Positions 22,731 to 36,300 of a stretch of 64,000 bases of DNA are shown here, in pieces. Both the position numbers and the translations under genes were made by a program. Positions within the stretch are counted from its first letter, which is position 1. Each line of letters starts with the position of its first letter. This DNA is from Taeniopygia guttata. Lineage: Eukaryota; Chordata; Aves; Passeriformes; Estrildidae. Below the pieces are notes generated by a model. That model was not told where the DNA came from. It was given only the letters and a program-made list of their open reading frames with translations, and made no database searches. The stretch lies in the NCBI RefSeq assembly GCF_048771995.1, contig NC_133026.1:62249001-62313000 (forward strand), in the 5' to 3' direction.

Positions 22731-23330
22731 GCAGTCACTGGGCGGCTCCCGCGCCGCTTCGAGTCTTCCGAGCCGCCTCCTTCGCTCCGCCTCCTCCTGC
22801 TCCGGGACCGAGGTATGACCTAAGGGGCGCTGGGGGCGAACCCCATTGCCAGCGGCCCCCGGGGAAGCGGCAGGATTCTCAGAGGCCAGAGCACGGTAAG
22901 GCAGGAGCTCCGGAGAGGGGGCAGCTGGACGAGGCCGCGCTGCTGCACCAAAACCGAAACCACGGTGGCGACCCCGCGGGGGAGGGTGCGAAGGGGTGTG
23001 ACGGGTTCCGAGGTGAGATGGCCCGGCCTCGGTGCGTCGCCCCGTCCCCTCCCGCACCGCCGTGCAGGGGCTCCTGGGCACGGGGAGCGGGAAGCGCTGG
23101 GCGAGGGCGCGATACGCGGAGAGGAGGCGGGCGCGGCGGCAGGAAGCCGGCGGGAGGAGAAGGGCGGTATGGCAGATGGGCCGACGAGGAACTAGGCCAG
23201 AGCAGCCCCGCGTTTGGGCGTCCCGGCTCCCCGGCGAGCAGACGCTTCTGGCCGCGCGAGTGGCAGCGCCTGTGGCGCCCGTCTCCGACAGCTACGGCCC
23301 AGCGCCGCAGCCGAGACAGCCTTTCCCGAT
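22680..23330 (+). promoter_or_regulatory. CpG island at the RIPK1 5' end
   Basis: Dense CpGs run from the end of the minisatellite through the candidate exon 1 and into intron 1. An IRF-type motif (AAAACCGAAACC, containing AANNGAAA) lies at 22950-22961, which would fit an interferon-responsive death-signalling gene, but one short match may be chance. Open frames across the island are a side effect of its GC content. Confidence 0.5.
22742..22895 (+). other. RIPK1: Probable non-coding exon 1 of RIPK1
   Basis: GC- and CpG-rich block ending CAGAGCACG|GTAAGG, a strong splice donor at 22895/22896. It is the best first-exon candidate upstream of the RIPK1 exon that begins at 27325, leaving a first intron of about 4.4 kb. 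No coding ATG is expected here. The start of transcription is not visible, and assignment to RIPK1 is inferred from position and strand. Confidence 0.55.
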
Positions 23331-23576
23331 GCCCATATGGAATGCTCACTTTTGTGACCAGAACCGACTGCAACACCTTTGCACGGGTACTGGCTACAGA
23401 TCCCATACACAGATCCCATCCTTTCCTCTTCCCACGCTGCCTCTGCTCCTGTGAAAACTCGTGTTGCATAACACCTTTGTTTCCCTCGCATTGGCTTCTC
23501 CTCCCTTTCCCACAGAATCCTGTCTGTAACCTGTTGACGATTTGACACAGGTATTTTCTTTGCTATTTCCAAGAGG

Positions 23577-23599
23577 AAAAAAAAAAAAGGGGGGGGGGG
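23577..23599 (+). repeat. Homopurine tract A12-G11
   Basis: Twelve A followed directly by eleven G in intron 1 of RIPK1. Likely unstable in length. Confidence 0.85.
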
Positions 23600-26500
23600 A
23601 ATCATTCCTTAATGAAAAGATGCATCCGCTGAAAAATCTGAGCAGAAGGGAAAGGTTTAGATGGAGTGGGTTATGACATTTACAGCAACAGATCTGAGCT
23701 ACCCTATTTTGAAACATCATTGACAGAAGCAATATTTTTATTAGCAGCTACAGCAACCCTTCTATTTATCTCCTGTTGGTCATTTGGGAATACCAGCTTT
23801 GGCTTCTGTTCTTTATTCCGTTCCATTACTGACTGATAACTCAGTGGCCACTGAGTTTTGCTGCTTCTAAAGGTGCTAATTTTCTCCAATTAAAGTTTGT
23901 AGCACTTCTTAAGAAACTTAGGTGCTGGAAGCATCATTAAACTACAAAGGTTCTGTGTTTTTTCATATTACTGTGCTAATGTGCTCAGCACTCCTCCTTA
24001 ACCAGGCAGGTCACATCATTACAGATTTGTAACTGCATCAGATCAGATGCAGTTAGAACTGAGCAAAGCACTTTTGAACAGTGATTAGGAATATGACATG
24101 ATGACCTGATGTCCAGGTTATGATTCTTCTGAATTTATATGCCCTTTAGGCGTTAGTGGAGAGGACATAACCATGGTGTTAAAAAGAACAATGCCACAAA
24201 CCCATTTAGCACAGTTCTATCCTCTTCTAAAGAACACCAGTCATACTGGTGGACATAAATTCCTATCTTCTAGCAACTGGTATTCAAAATTTTCATAACA
24301 CATGTTGGTACTTGGTAAATATGAACCCAACCGAATACAAATGTTCAGAATAGTATGCAGGAAGAACTGCTTTAAAATTAATCAAGTATACAGATGACAG
24401 CTACTTCACAGAACATAAATTAACCACTAGAAGTATGCATAGCTTCTAAATTAAACTACAAAATTTCTATTATCTTAACCACAGATACATAATGCATGAA
24501 TCGGTGTGTCCTTAGTATTGAGGATAATATCAATTACCCTGTATTTCAATAAGAAGCAGTAAGGTTGGAGTGAACCTGAGTCTTTGAGCTTCCATCCTTG
24601 TTTTTTTATAATTTGACATTTCAAGCTATCATAAGCCAATATCTCATGTTAAATAGAATAAGTAGTCTTTGCTTTAAAGCCTGACTAGACATTGTTTTCC
24701 TGTGATATTCATTCTATGAAAAGTTCCCCAAAACTCTGGGTTTGAAATAAGTAATTAGATCAGAGAGCTTCTATTCAGAGTACCTCATTACTTAATAAGA
24801 GCACCAAAAAAAAAAAAAAAAGCAGTAGCATCTTTCCATGCCAAGGGGGAAGGTTCCCTCCCATCTAATAAAAAACTTCCCTCTTCTTGAATGTTACCCA
24901 GCTAGCATCAACAGACACTATGATTTTAGAAGTTATTACTTCTTTTGTATTTCCAAGACTTTTGAGCATGTGGCTTGGTTGGAAGGAACAGGTAATTAAC
25001 ATTGTAAATAGGAACAAGGTTCTGCATTTGTTGCAGTTTTGGGCAGAGATATTTTTTTGCCAGGTTATATGGTACTCAATGGCAGTCCCAAGCTATCAGC
25101 GATATCAATACGACTTTAGAGATTTGCCATTCGAAAGTACACATCTACACACGCAAGTCTTATAACTACTACCTAGATGCTTAATTGCTGTTAGCATGGA
25201 AAAATTAATACACATAAGTGACTTCAAACATATTCTTAGAAGGGAGACCCAGTTAAAGAAGCAAGATATTATTTTATGCCATGTTTGACTCTCATGATTG
25301 AATTTAGGCTCTTGTACATGTGACATCCACCCCATCTGCACAAAAGTCAGTATGACCACACTAACAAATCCAGACAACCATCACCAGAAACTTCCAGGGA
25401 GATGAAAGCTCAGCTATGAAAGCAGCAATGGCCCTGCTATGAGTAATTTGTTATCTGTTTGATTGACTGTAAAGGAATTTAAAACAAAACAAACACCCCA
25501 AAACAAACAAACAAAGCCCACAAAAAAACAAAAACAACCACAAAAAAAAAAAAAGAACAATTTCCTCTAATCATTATTACACATTGCAGGACTTACCTTC
25601 TTACTAAATGAATGCAGCCATGTCCTCAGGCCTGTGCTCATAATGCAGGCTAGCACTGCAGCAAAACAAAGCCTGCATATTTTTGAAGTCTGTAAAGCCA
25701 AAGCAGAAAACTCTGAAGAGAGGACACTGCTCTGGGTGTAGGGAGGTTGTTCCCTATCTGTACTATGACGGCCCGTAGAGTCTCTATATGTACTTTGAAA
25801 AGAAAGCTCTTGCTCTATCTCCTCTACAGGCACAATTCATTTATTTTTTAAAAAATTAACTTATTAACAAAACCCTGTTTTGGTTTGTCAGTATTGAACT
25901 GATCAGACCATTTCCAACTCAGCACTGAAACGTCTGTCTTCCCTCAGCTACCTACATTCCACACACACTAAATCCCTAGATCCCAGGCTCCCCAAAGAGG
26001 CTGTGGTAATGAGGCAGTCAAAATTAGGCTGCAGCGATGTTCACAACAACATTAAGCAGTCTTTTCAATTAGAGATTGGATGATACAAATGCACGGTAGT
26101 TTGCAGGAGTTAGCAGTCATTTTTTGATCTGGGAAAGCTTGGGAGTCCCTTTGCTACACAAGTTAGAGCTCTTAGTTACCCAAATGAGAGCCCATCTACT
26201 GTTGCTGATAGTTGCACTTAGAGGTGATGCCTTTCTCCCAGCCCCCTCTATCTGTGTCTATGTTGTAGTTACCCAGGATAAGTGGAAAACGAACAGTGCT
26301 GCCAGTCTCTTGGACTTTGTCTTTTCTTAGCAAACTCTTTCTTTACCTGATGTAAGGCACTTAAGTTAAAAACTTAGTGAGGGTGGGGGGGAAGCAGAGC
26401 TTGTTGGCTTGCACCAATGCTAGCAAAGCAGCTTGCTGTCTTTGCTGAAGGCAGGGGCTGTCTAGCCTGGGAAGCATGTTATGCAAGAGAGTATCACAGC

Positions 26501-27324
26501 ATTACCAAAGGATTATAATAATTCTGGCACCCACTTGTGTTTACCTACCTATTACTTACCTATTACTTATCTGTTACTTACCGCAACTAATTACTTACCT
26601 ATTACTTGCCCATTTCATAGGATCCCCCAAACTCTCTTTGTGTCTTGATGCACTTAGGAGTTACTATAAGCCTTCATAATTTCTTTGTTCCTCTTCTTTT
26701 TAATGGGCAGAGGAGAAGTTGCTATACCTATTCCTTCCTAGCACTTGTCATCTTGAGTTCTTGTGCAAATAAGTTTCCCATAGAAGCTGAGTCCTTCATT
26801 TCACCCTCCATTAGGTTGTTTGGTTTAAGCTTTAAGCAAACCCTTTAAAGCTAGGTTTGCAAAGGTGCCTAAAAGGTAGTTTAGGGTTATGAGGGAATCT
26901 GGGCACATGACAGGCCCATGTTCAGGCAATTCAGAAAACAAGATACAAGATAATCATTAGGCACTACCTGCCTTTGGGACCGTGGCTCTTGGTTTTTCTG
27001 GGGTTTGGATTTTGCACATATGAAGCGTAGGGACAGTACTGATCTACTGCATATTGTATGGATAAAATCTATTTATCCATACAGCACTTTGAGATCCTCA
27101 GGTGAAGAAATTATTTTACATCAACTGATTATAACTGTAGTGAGTTGACAGGATAAATCTTAAGGTTTGATTCTGTGAGAACCACAGCATTTTTGGCTTC
27201 CAGCTGAGCATTCATAAGGGTCATGAGAGTTTATGTTTCTGTCCCACTCCTTAAATGTACACTTATTTAGTGGAACAGCTAAATGCTTTCAATTACACTT
27301 ATTTTTTTTTCCTTTATACTGCAG
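23600..27324. other. Rest of RIPK1 intron 1
   Basis: No exon seen. It contains an A16-17 run near 24,805, an AC-rich AAACAAAC-type tract at about 25,483-25,558, and a degenerate TTACCTA-type repeat at about 26,540-26,612. The acceptor TACTGCAG ends at 27324. Confidence 0.6.
26540..26612 (+). repeat. Degenerate TTACCTA / CTATTACTTAC tandem repeat
   Basis: Several copies of ATTACTTACCT-like units in a row with substitutions; short, old microsatellite-like array in RIPK1 intron 1. Confidence 0.7.
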
Positions 27325-27384
27325 GTCCAGAAGCACAAGGGTGCTTGATTTTGTTTTAATTGCTAAGCCACAAAGACTGCAGCC

Positions 27385-30300
27385 ATGTCACTGGAAGACA
27401 TCCACATGAACACCAAGGATTTGCTTGAAAAAAAGCAACTAGATGCTGGAGGATTTGGAACAATTTCTTTATGTGTTCACAAGAAACATGGATATGTAGT
27501 ATTAAAAAAAGTGTATACAGGACCACAGCGCACTGAGTAAGTTAGAGATCTCAGTTCTGATTTTCACTTCAGTTAGTCTAAGTCCTCTAAATTCAATTAA
27601 GATAAACCTAAAGGGAGTGTAATAATTTCAGGTCTTTGGCTTCTGGTGATCCTTTATGTGGGGAAAAGAAAACAATACTAACAGCTGTCCTGCAAATTTT
27701 CTTGTTTTTTCCCTCTTGAGACAACTTTTTTAATTTAACTCATCATTGCAGTAAAGTTCATGGTCTTTGTTACAAGGTGAGCACTATCATGAATTGTTAA
27801 AAGTCATGAGGACTCTTGCACACTTAAGGAAATGCAGGAACTCAGTGACCACATTTAAGGAAATGCAGGAACTCAGTGGCCATACTGATATTTTCAGTAG
27901 TGGCCAACGATATTTTCAGACTTGCAGATATGTTTTCAATGAAATTATCCAACTGTAGGTGTCCCTAGGAACTAAATGCACATAAATTATCAGCAGGACT
28001 CCAACCTCCTGTGTGTTAATACCATGAATGTGACCCTCTCTCCCTTGAGAAAGAGCAGAGTGAGCCGAGCCCACTGATTTAATTCAAAGATTGAATTAGC
28101 TGTTGATTTCAGTGGATTCAGGTCACATTGCAGTTCTACTACCTCACAGCCATAACAATCCTAAAACTCTCCCATAAGTTATCCACTAGAGAGAGACAAA
28201 ATTCCATGTTTTTTCTACTTTGGGTTATGATAAATAAATAAACTGAATTTTAATTTTGCTGGTAGAAAGCAAATTAAGAGATTCTCAAAGTTTGCAGCCT
28301 ACAATGACAGTTTGGGATGACTACAGTTAAAATGGACAAGCCTGCCAAGTGTATTTTTGTGTTTGTGTTTTTATTTTTTCGTTACATGGGTTCATAAATT
28401 TGTTATTTCTTAAAATACTGAACCATAAGTATTTAGCAAATTTTTAAACTGAGCCTAATGCAAACAAAACAACCAGTTTCTTCTCTAGTAACACAGAGCG
28501 CAGATGGAGAAAGCAGTTTCCTTTTACCTCAGAGGGTAGGAAAGCATTAGCAAGCAGTATTGTTTTGAAATTTTCTTACATCCTTCAGTCTGATGACTAG
28601 AACAAGAACAATAATAAAAATACCAGCCCTTCTATTCATTATGTAATGGATACTATCCATTTTTAAGACCTTTAGTGAGCTCCCAGCTATGTACCTGTGA
28701 TTATTGATGGGCTGTACTGAGGCCGAGGTAATTGTTAAACCAGTAATTGTTAGCAAATACTGTCATCATTTAGTATGTGTGTGGCTCCCTTGTAAGATAT
28801 CAATTTTGAACATGAAGCCCTTTGGAAACAAGACCTCTATATGTTTCCTGTACCAGAAGTAGTGGAGTGGATGTGGATCCTGATCCTTCTTGTTCCAAGG
28901 CTCATTCAGCTCTGCCCAGCTCTCACCCCAGTTTAAATATTTGCACATCTACTGCTACCTACAAGAAGAATTCTTATGCAGTTTCTGAAAAGCAGGCCTT
29001 AAAATCAGACTGAGCAGACAGTCTCTGTGTAAGGCATTTGAGCAGAATCTTAGGGAATATAACCTGGCATGAACAAATCTGTATCAATTCAAAAGCAGCT
29101 GAAGGTACGGTTAATCTTGTTGTAGGGATGTTGACATTTTTGACCATGGTTTTCATCATGAATCAGTGCGATTTTCATCCTTTTGTTATTTCTAGGCTGG
29201 CACCTAAATTCAGTGTAATTTGTGTTTTACAGGTACAATGTTTCCCTTCTTGAAGAAGGTAGGATTATGCGCAGACTGCAGCATGACCGTGTGGTAAAGC
29301 TACTTGGTGTCATTTTGGAAGACGGAAACTACTCGCTTGTGATGGAGTATGTGGACCGGGGGAACATGATGAAAGTGCTACGGAATGTGAGCAGTCAATT
29401 ACTTCATCCCTTAGGGTTGGTGGGCTGGTTGAAAGGGACAGGATGTTACTGCCATATCCAGAGAATGGAGTCTTTAATTTCTTACTCTTCTTTTTGTATT
29501 AAAAAGCCAGTGGCAACACTGCCTTCTCTAGGGACAGCAGACAATGACAGTGGCTTTTCTGTGTATCACAGAGGAGCAAACCAATAACAGATTAAAAAGT
29601 TCTAGAGGGGCTGTAGAGATAAGTGGAGAATTTGCTAAATATGTACAAGTGCTTGTAAATATGGAGTGACTCTAGAATTATTTTACTGCCAAAATGTCAA
29701 TCCAAGAAGGACCTTAGAACCATAGAATATTCCTAGTTGGAAGGGACCTTGAAAGATCATCAAATCCAACTTGCACAGGACAACCCCAAAAATCACAACC
29801 ACCCTCTGGGCAAAGAATCTTCCCCTAATATCCAACCTAAACCTCGCCTAATCCAGCTTTGTGCCATTCCGACAGGCCCTATCACCGACCACCAGAGAGA
29901 AGAGATCAGTGCCAGTCCCTCCACTTCCCATCATGAGGAAGCTGTAGACCATAATGAGGTATCCCCTCAGTCTCCCTCAGGCTGAGCAGACCAAGTGACC
30001 TCAGCCCTTCCTCATATGGCTTCCCCCCAAATTCTTCACCATCTTTGTGCCTTCCTGTGGAGACTCTCTTATGGCTTTACATCTTTCTTAAATTGTGGCC
30101 AAAACTGCACACAGTATTAAAGGTCAGGCCATACCAGTGGAGCTGAGTGCGACAATCACCTCCCTCAACCCACTGGTGATGCAGGTTTTTCTTAAAATAG
30201 CTTAAGCAGAGGTACCCTTGAGACTGAGCAATTTTTTTAAAGACTGAGTTTTAATTTGATTGTTGTAGTTGAATTTTTTAATAGATGGCAGTTCTTATTC

Positions 30301-33300
30301 TTTCTTTTAGATCTCGGTACCTTTGTCAGTGAGAGGGCGTTTCGTGCTGGAAATCACAGAGGGGATGCTTTATCTGCATGAGCAGGGCTTTGTACACAAA
30401 GACCTAAAACCAGAAAACATCCTTGTGGACAGAGACTTCCATATTAAGGTAAGTGTGGATGGAGAAGGTTGATGATTTGGGTCGAATAACCCACCACAGC
30501 GGTGCTGGTTAGAGTTCCTGGTGGAATTGGTAGATGAATGCCTTTGTAGTTTAGTGAGGTATCACTGAGAGTGTTCCCTGAGTCGCTGAATTATGGTGGC
30601 CTATAACAACCTCTGAGTCTGAGATTTGCACAGTATTCCTCCAACTGTGAAAAGAAAACCACTGAGGGCATTAAAAAACAATGTTATTGAGAATTAACAA
30701 GCTGTAAATAACATAACAATTAAATGAAAAAAATATTAATACGGCATTTGAAACAAAATAGAATTTTTTATGTATTATGTCTTTTGTCCTTTATTGCTGT
30801 AATTTCTCCTCCTGCCTTCACTTCCTTTTTTTATTCTTTTCTTTCTTTTGTCTGTTATCTTCTCCTCTTCTGTATCCCTCTTTTCCCTTAGTCTTCATTT
30901 TAAAATGACATCCAGGAGCTACAAAAAGCCCCATCAGGATACTGCTTCAAAGAATGGTTTATAAGCCTATTCCAAAGCCCTTTTATTAACTTCAGTGGGG
31001 TTTTGGATCAAGACACATAAATATAGAGGCTATTTTGGAATAAACCTGAGGGGAATTTGCATCAGTCCTCATCAAATATCCTGTCTCTGGTCAAGGTGAG
31101 TTGTTGAAATAATGACCCCATTACAGTTTGAAACTATAGAATAAATTTCTGTGAAGAGAACTCTGTCATTTTCTATTTCTCACACATAAATTAGTGAGAA
31201 GTTCTTCGACAAGGTTAACATAGTAGCAAGTGCAGTAAGACCAGCTTGCAGGTAAGAATTACAAATTTTTTTATTTTCCAAAAATAAAAACCTAATTATT
31301 ATCTGCTTTAAATGTAAATTGTATGGGGAGTTTGGTTTCAGCTCGCTTATATGGACAGGACCAAATTAGGCTATCATCACATTTCATGACAAACTGATCT
31401 AGAACATGGGATCAAATTCAGAATCAGATAAGACTTCCTCAAGCAGCTTGATCAAAAGTATAATTTAAGGCAGCTGTTGTACAATCTATCTGCTTGAATG
31501 TGTCTAACATTGTCAATAATTAGAAAGGAAAATAGCTGTTCCAGGAAATTGTAAATGTAGAAAGATATATGTCATATCCTTCTCTATCACTAGACCTCCT
31601 CTCACTTGTAGACATTAACCTGGACTACTGCTTTCCTTAGCTGAATGTTGCTTTGATTTTCCTCTGAATACACAACCTCTAAATGTAGCCCAAGGCTTCA
31701 GAAATTCAAGAGGAAAAATAAGCTGGTTAGAGGCAACCATAGAAAAAAGTGAGTTAGAAGTGAGGCAAGGTGTCATCTCACTTTTATCTGAAGTAATTGA
31801 GTTATGTTACATGACTCTGTTTGACAGCTCTCTATGGCCAAGGGAGACAGGCCCATTTTCTTTCAGCTTCCTCTCCTGTTGACCTCCTGTTCCTTTGTGT
31901 TAGTACTGGTGCTAATGTGAATAGCCTGTCTTGATTTAGGAAGCCAAGCCAGTAGATTACCATTTATCTTGTTGACAGTACTGTCCTTCTGTTGGGGAGC
32001 ACTTGGTTCAGCAAGCTGCTTGACTGCCTTGCACTGGGTCTTCCCAGGTAAGTGTCAGTGCTGGAACAAGAGGAGCAGAGGGAACACAAAATAGGAGACT
32101 GTGGAAGAGGAGGGAAGGATTACTTTCATCATCACCAGTTATTAGTCTAGTTGCAAAACTGCATCCTAAAGTTTCAATAATATCACATTGTCAAGCACAC
32201 AGTACCCAGGTATCTCTGCTTTAACCTATTCCATGCTATTCTTTTCCATGTCTCTTTGTCACACATATCACACCATTTTAGATCCTCTTCTTTCCCTTTT
32301 CTGAAGGAAGATCTAAGATGGTTGAGTTAAATGGAATCTGAATGGAAAGGGCAGTGAGGGAGGAGGCATATCTGCCCATCTCATAGATTGATTCTAAGGT
32401 TTGAATCTTAGATTCTTCTCCTATGAATCTTCTGTTGTCCCTTGAGCACTGCAAGCAGACCCCAAATATGATTGCCAATATGAGTGAAACCAATTTCTTC
32501 TATCCTCACGTTGTGCAAGTGTTCCACAATTAATAAAAAAAGTTCAGCCTAATGGCTCCCAATTGGCAGTGATACTTTATTTAGAACAAAACCAAACCAA
32601 CCAAACAAAGAAAACCAAAAAAAACCCAAAATAATTTGTTTTCCTTTCTTAAGTTGTATTTTGTTTACTATTTAGTTTTTAGATAAGTTATTAGATTTGT
32701 ATTAAGACTGGCTAAAATTGAGCACTGAATGCAATACTTGTTTATCTCCTCTTCATTACAGCGCTAGTTCTGATGTGTCTCATTTTTCAGATTGCAGATC
32801 TTGGTGTTGCCTCCTTTAAGAGCTGGAGTAGGCTGACCCAAGAAGAAATTGGCCGACAGAAGCAAATGAAGAACACTTACCAGAACAATGCTGGGACTCT
32901 TTTCTATATGGCCCCAGAGCATTTACGCTGTGTTAATGCTAAACCAGTGGAGAAATCAGATGTTTACAGCTTTGGCATTGTGATCTGGGCAATTTTTGCT
33001 AACAAAGAGCCATACGAAAGTACGTTACTTCCCAAAGCATGCTATCAGGAAAATAAGTTACAAATATTAATCATTTAATGTTATAAAATTAAGATTAGTA
33101 GATTGCATCACCTCTGGCCTAGAATTGCACTGGTTTGACACCTCTTGGCCAGTCAGAGGAATTAGTTGCATCATTCCTGACTTCTAAGCATAGACAAGAA
33201 CATCTGAATGAAATGCAGCCATAAGCTGAATCTATTCACTACTACATGGTGTGGGCACAAACCAGACTTGGTGGCAGAAAGTAGGCAAACCTCAGGTGGG

Positions 33301-36300
33301 CCAAGATGGAAACTTTGATGGACACTGTTTCCTGAGGGGGACTAGTTACACTTGGAAATGAGAATGATTTCACATTTCTGATTCGCAGCTGTGTGGTGCT
33401 GATTTCTCAACATGCACAATGGGCTTATGTAGAACAGTAGGAGCCAACTGTGGAATTCCAGAGTAACATGTTTATAATTTTGAATGGATTTTTTGCTATT
33501 TAAATGGCTAAATGTTGCCTGTGTGGCCATCTTTGTGTTCATATTAATGCAGAGCTGATGCATCTGAGAAGCAGGTTCTAGAGAGGTACATCTGTCGCCT
33601 TTACTCACACTGTGCATGTCTTACGTATAAAAGTGAATCCATTAATCTTAAAAATAAGTCTCTAACCCATGGAAGTCAGAGCAGTGGATTCTGTAGCTGT
33701 AACCTGGACCTCTTTGAAATTATGTTTTACATACCACAAACACACAGGGAGCCACTTCATTGTTTCTTTTACCTATGGGAAGGTAGCAAAACCCATGAGC
33801 AGAACCTGATAGGAAATTTTATCTTTCAGATGGTATAAATGAAACCCAGATTTGCTTTGGCATCATGAATGGAAACAGACCAGACATAAAGGAGATCACT
33901 GATAAATGTCCAGTGGAAGTTATTGACTTAATGAAGCAATGCTGGGATGAAGATTCAGAGAAACGTCCAACCTTTGCAGGTAAGACATTACTTTAGGATT
34001 TGTATTGGTTTGTGTCCATTGATAGCTTATAATGCCACAAAACAAACCTGAGGATTTTCTTCTTGAAGTAAGGTGGGTTTTTTTTTGAAAACTGAAATAG
34101 CCATGCACATGTTCTGTAAAGCATGCTCACCGTACTATGGCCAAAAATGCGATCTGATCCAGCATTTGCAGATTTGAGAAATCTTAGTAAGTGAATTTAG
34201 CTAATTAAGACACTTTATCCCTGATAATTTCTTTTCAGCATAGTATAATCTTATTGCTGAAATTTACATAAAACTAATATCAAGGGATTTAGTATATCTT
34301 GACCATGACTGAGAAAATATCCTATTCAAAATACTCTAGATTCAAAAGCTGTCCTAGTTATCCTTCCATGAGCAACGTGACTGACTTTGATAGCTAATTA
34401 TCCTTTCATATGGTCAGATGCCAAAACACTTCCAATCAGTAGAAGTTTTGGCTGAATGGTCTGGGAAGGACTAAGAGCAAATAAATAAAAATTCTAGATC
34501 TCATTGTCTCTTCTTTCTGCTTCAATACATAGTGCCAAAAAAACCACCAACCAAACAAAAAAAAACTAAAAAAACCCAGCAACCCAGAAAACCACAAAAC
34601 AACAAAAAGAGGAAGAAAAAAGCCCAACCCTCAAAAAAGACCCCAACAAATAATGGGAAACTGAGGTTTGTATTTAGACAGAAGCATCAACAGCTTTGTA
34701 TACAGCAGACATGTACTTAAATGCTCACAGGAAATGTGTATCCCATGAGGAACCCACCTACTAACTCCATTTAAACTTATATAATCTACTGCTAATAGAT
34801 TAAGTTTATACTTGTATTGGATCTTAGCTTCTAATTTTCCCATATGCAAGGAAATATGCTCTCAACTACTGATCATAGATAGATTTCACCCTAAAAAGCA
34901 ATACAACAACAACAAATCCCTAGAAGTCATCCTGTTCTTGTTACTGTTTGAGACTAAATGTACCATGTGAAGAAATTACAAATGTATGTATACCTTTCTT
35001 GTTTCTGACATGCTAGAAGTCTTCATTCTTCTTCCTTTTCCATCAAGATTGTTAACAGTACAAGTCACTTTTACTTTCCTTTGAAAACCGTTTTCACTTA
35101 GTTCTTTTATTTTTGCAGAAATCAGTGAAAGATACAAGCCATTTTACTATGAAAATCTAGGAAAAAATATTGAAGATGACCTGAAGAATTTAAAAGTGAG
35201 TAGCTTAACATTCGTCCCTGCCCTAATTATGGCCAGATTCTGCCACTTCAACACTGATTCTTGACTGATATGATTTCCTGTTGTGATAAAATGGCTGGAT
35301 TTGTGAATGAGGGCAGAGCAGTGCATGTCATTTATCTCAACCTTCAGAAGGTTTTCAAAACTGTCTCCCAAACTACTCTTGTATTCAAGTTCAGATGTTG
35401 CTGTCTGGATGAGCAGATGAAAACAGGTTGGATAGCGAGTCCCAGAGGAAAGCAGTTGATGGGTCCTACTTCACCTGCAGGCCAGAAGCAGCTGCAGGAG
35501 TGCAGGGAGCTGGGACCTGACCTGGTTTACTCCTGTGTCAGTGACGTGACAGAAGTGATGAACACAGTGTACACCAAACTAGAAGGACTAGTCAATACAG
35601 TCACAGGGATAAGGCTGAAGCTGCAGGCTGGAGTAATGTGGTGACAGAAACCTTGCGAAATTCAGAAAGCACAAGAGGCATGTGTTGTGCCTGGGATTAA
35701 ATAACCCCTGGCTTCAATGCCAGCCAGGGGCTGCCCAGCCGGGGAGTGGCACTGCCAAGAAGAACCTGAGGGTGGTGGAGAGCAGCAGCCTGGGCACTAG
35801 CCACAGCCTGCCTAGCACCAGCAGTGTCACAGGCAGCAGATCTGCTCAGACCTTGTTAGTCCTAATAGGAGATGGGACTACTTCTGCCCAGACATGCAAT
35901 GGCTTTGGAGGACAAAGCAACCTGCCCCTACATGTGAAGAGTTTGAGAAGACAGAGCCAAGCTCTTCACAGCAGCACATTGTGTGAGGACTAGAGAAAAA
36001 CGACAAATATGAAAACAAGAGAGATTTAAACTTGGATGTAAGAGTGAAATGAAAAAAACCCAAAACTTTTCCCTCTAAGGAGAGCAGAGCAGTGGCACAA
36101 GTTACCTAAAGAGGTTGTCCAGTCATGCTCATTAGAGGTTTTTAAACCTGACTGCACAAAGCTCTGAACTACCAAGTCTGATCCCATAAGCGACCCTGTT
36201 TTGAGCAGGAGGTGGGCCCAAGGTCTGTTTCCACTTGAGGGGCACGCTGATTCCATGGTGATATTTTGCAAAAGCTCCTCATATATCCACTAAGTCTCAC

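Noticed and set aside
21874-23081. Minus-strand frames with a repeated 17-residue pattern (LSLPELSGxCDRCH-like)
   Set aside because: They translate the ~50-bp repeat; units of 50 rather than 51 keep shifting the frame, and no splice or start context supports a gene.
22550-23545. 331-codon open frame at the RIPK1 CpG island
   Set aside because: Long only because the DNA is GC-rich. It crosses the minisatellite and the non-coding exon, and its protein is low-complexity Arg/Gly/Pro with no family features.
29737-29985. 82-codon open frame in RIPK1 intron 3
   Set aside because: It lies inside an antisense CR1 3' UTR and is not a gene.
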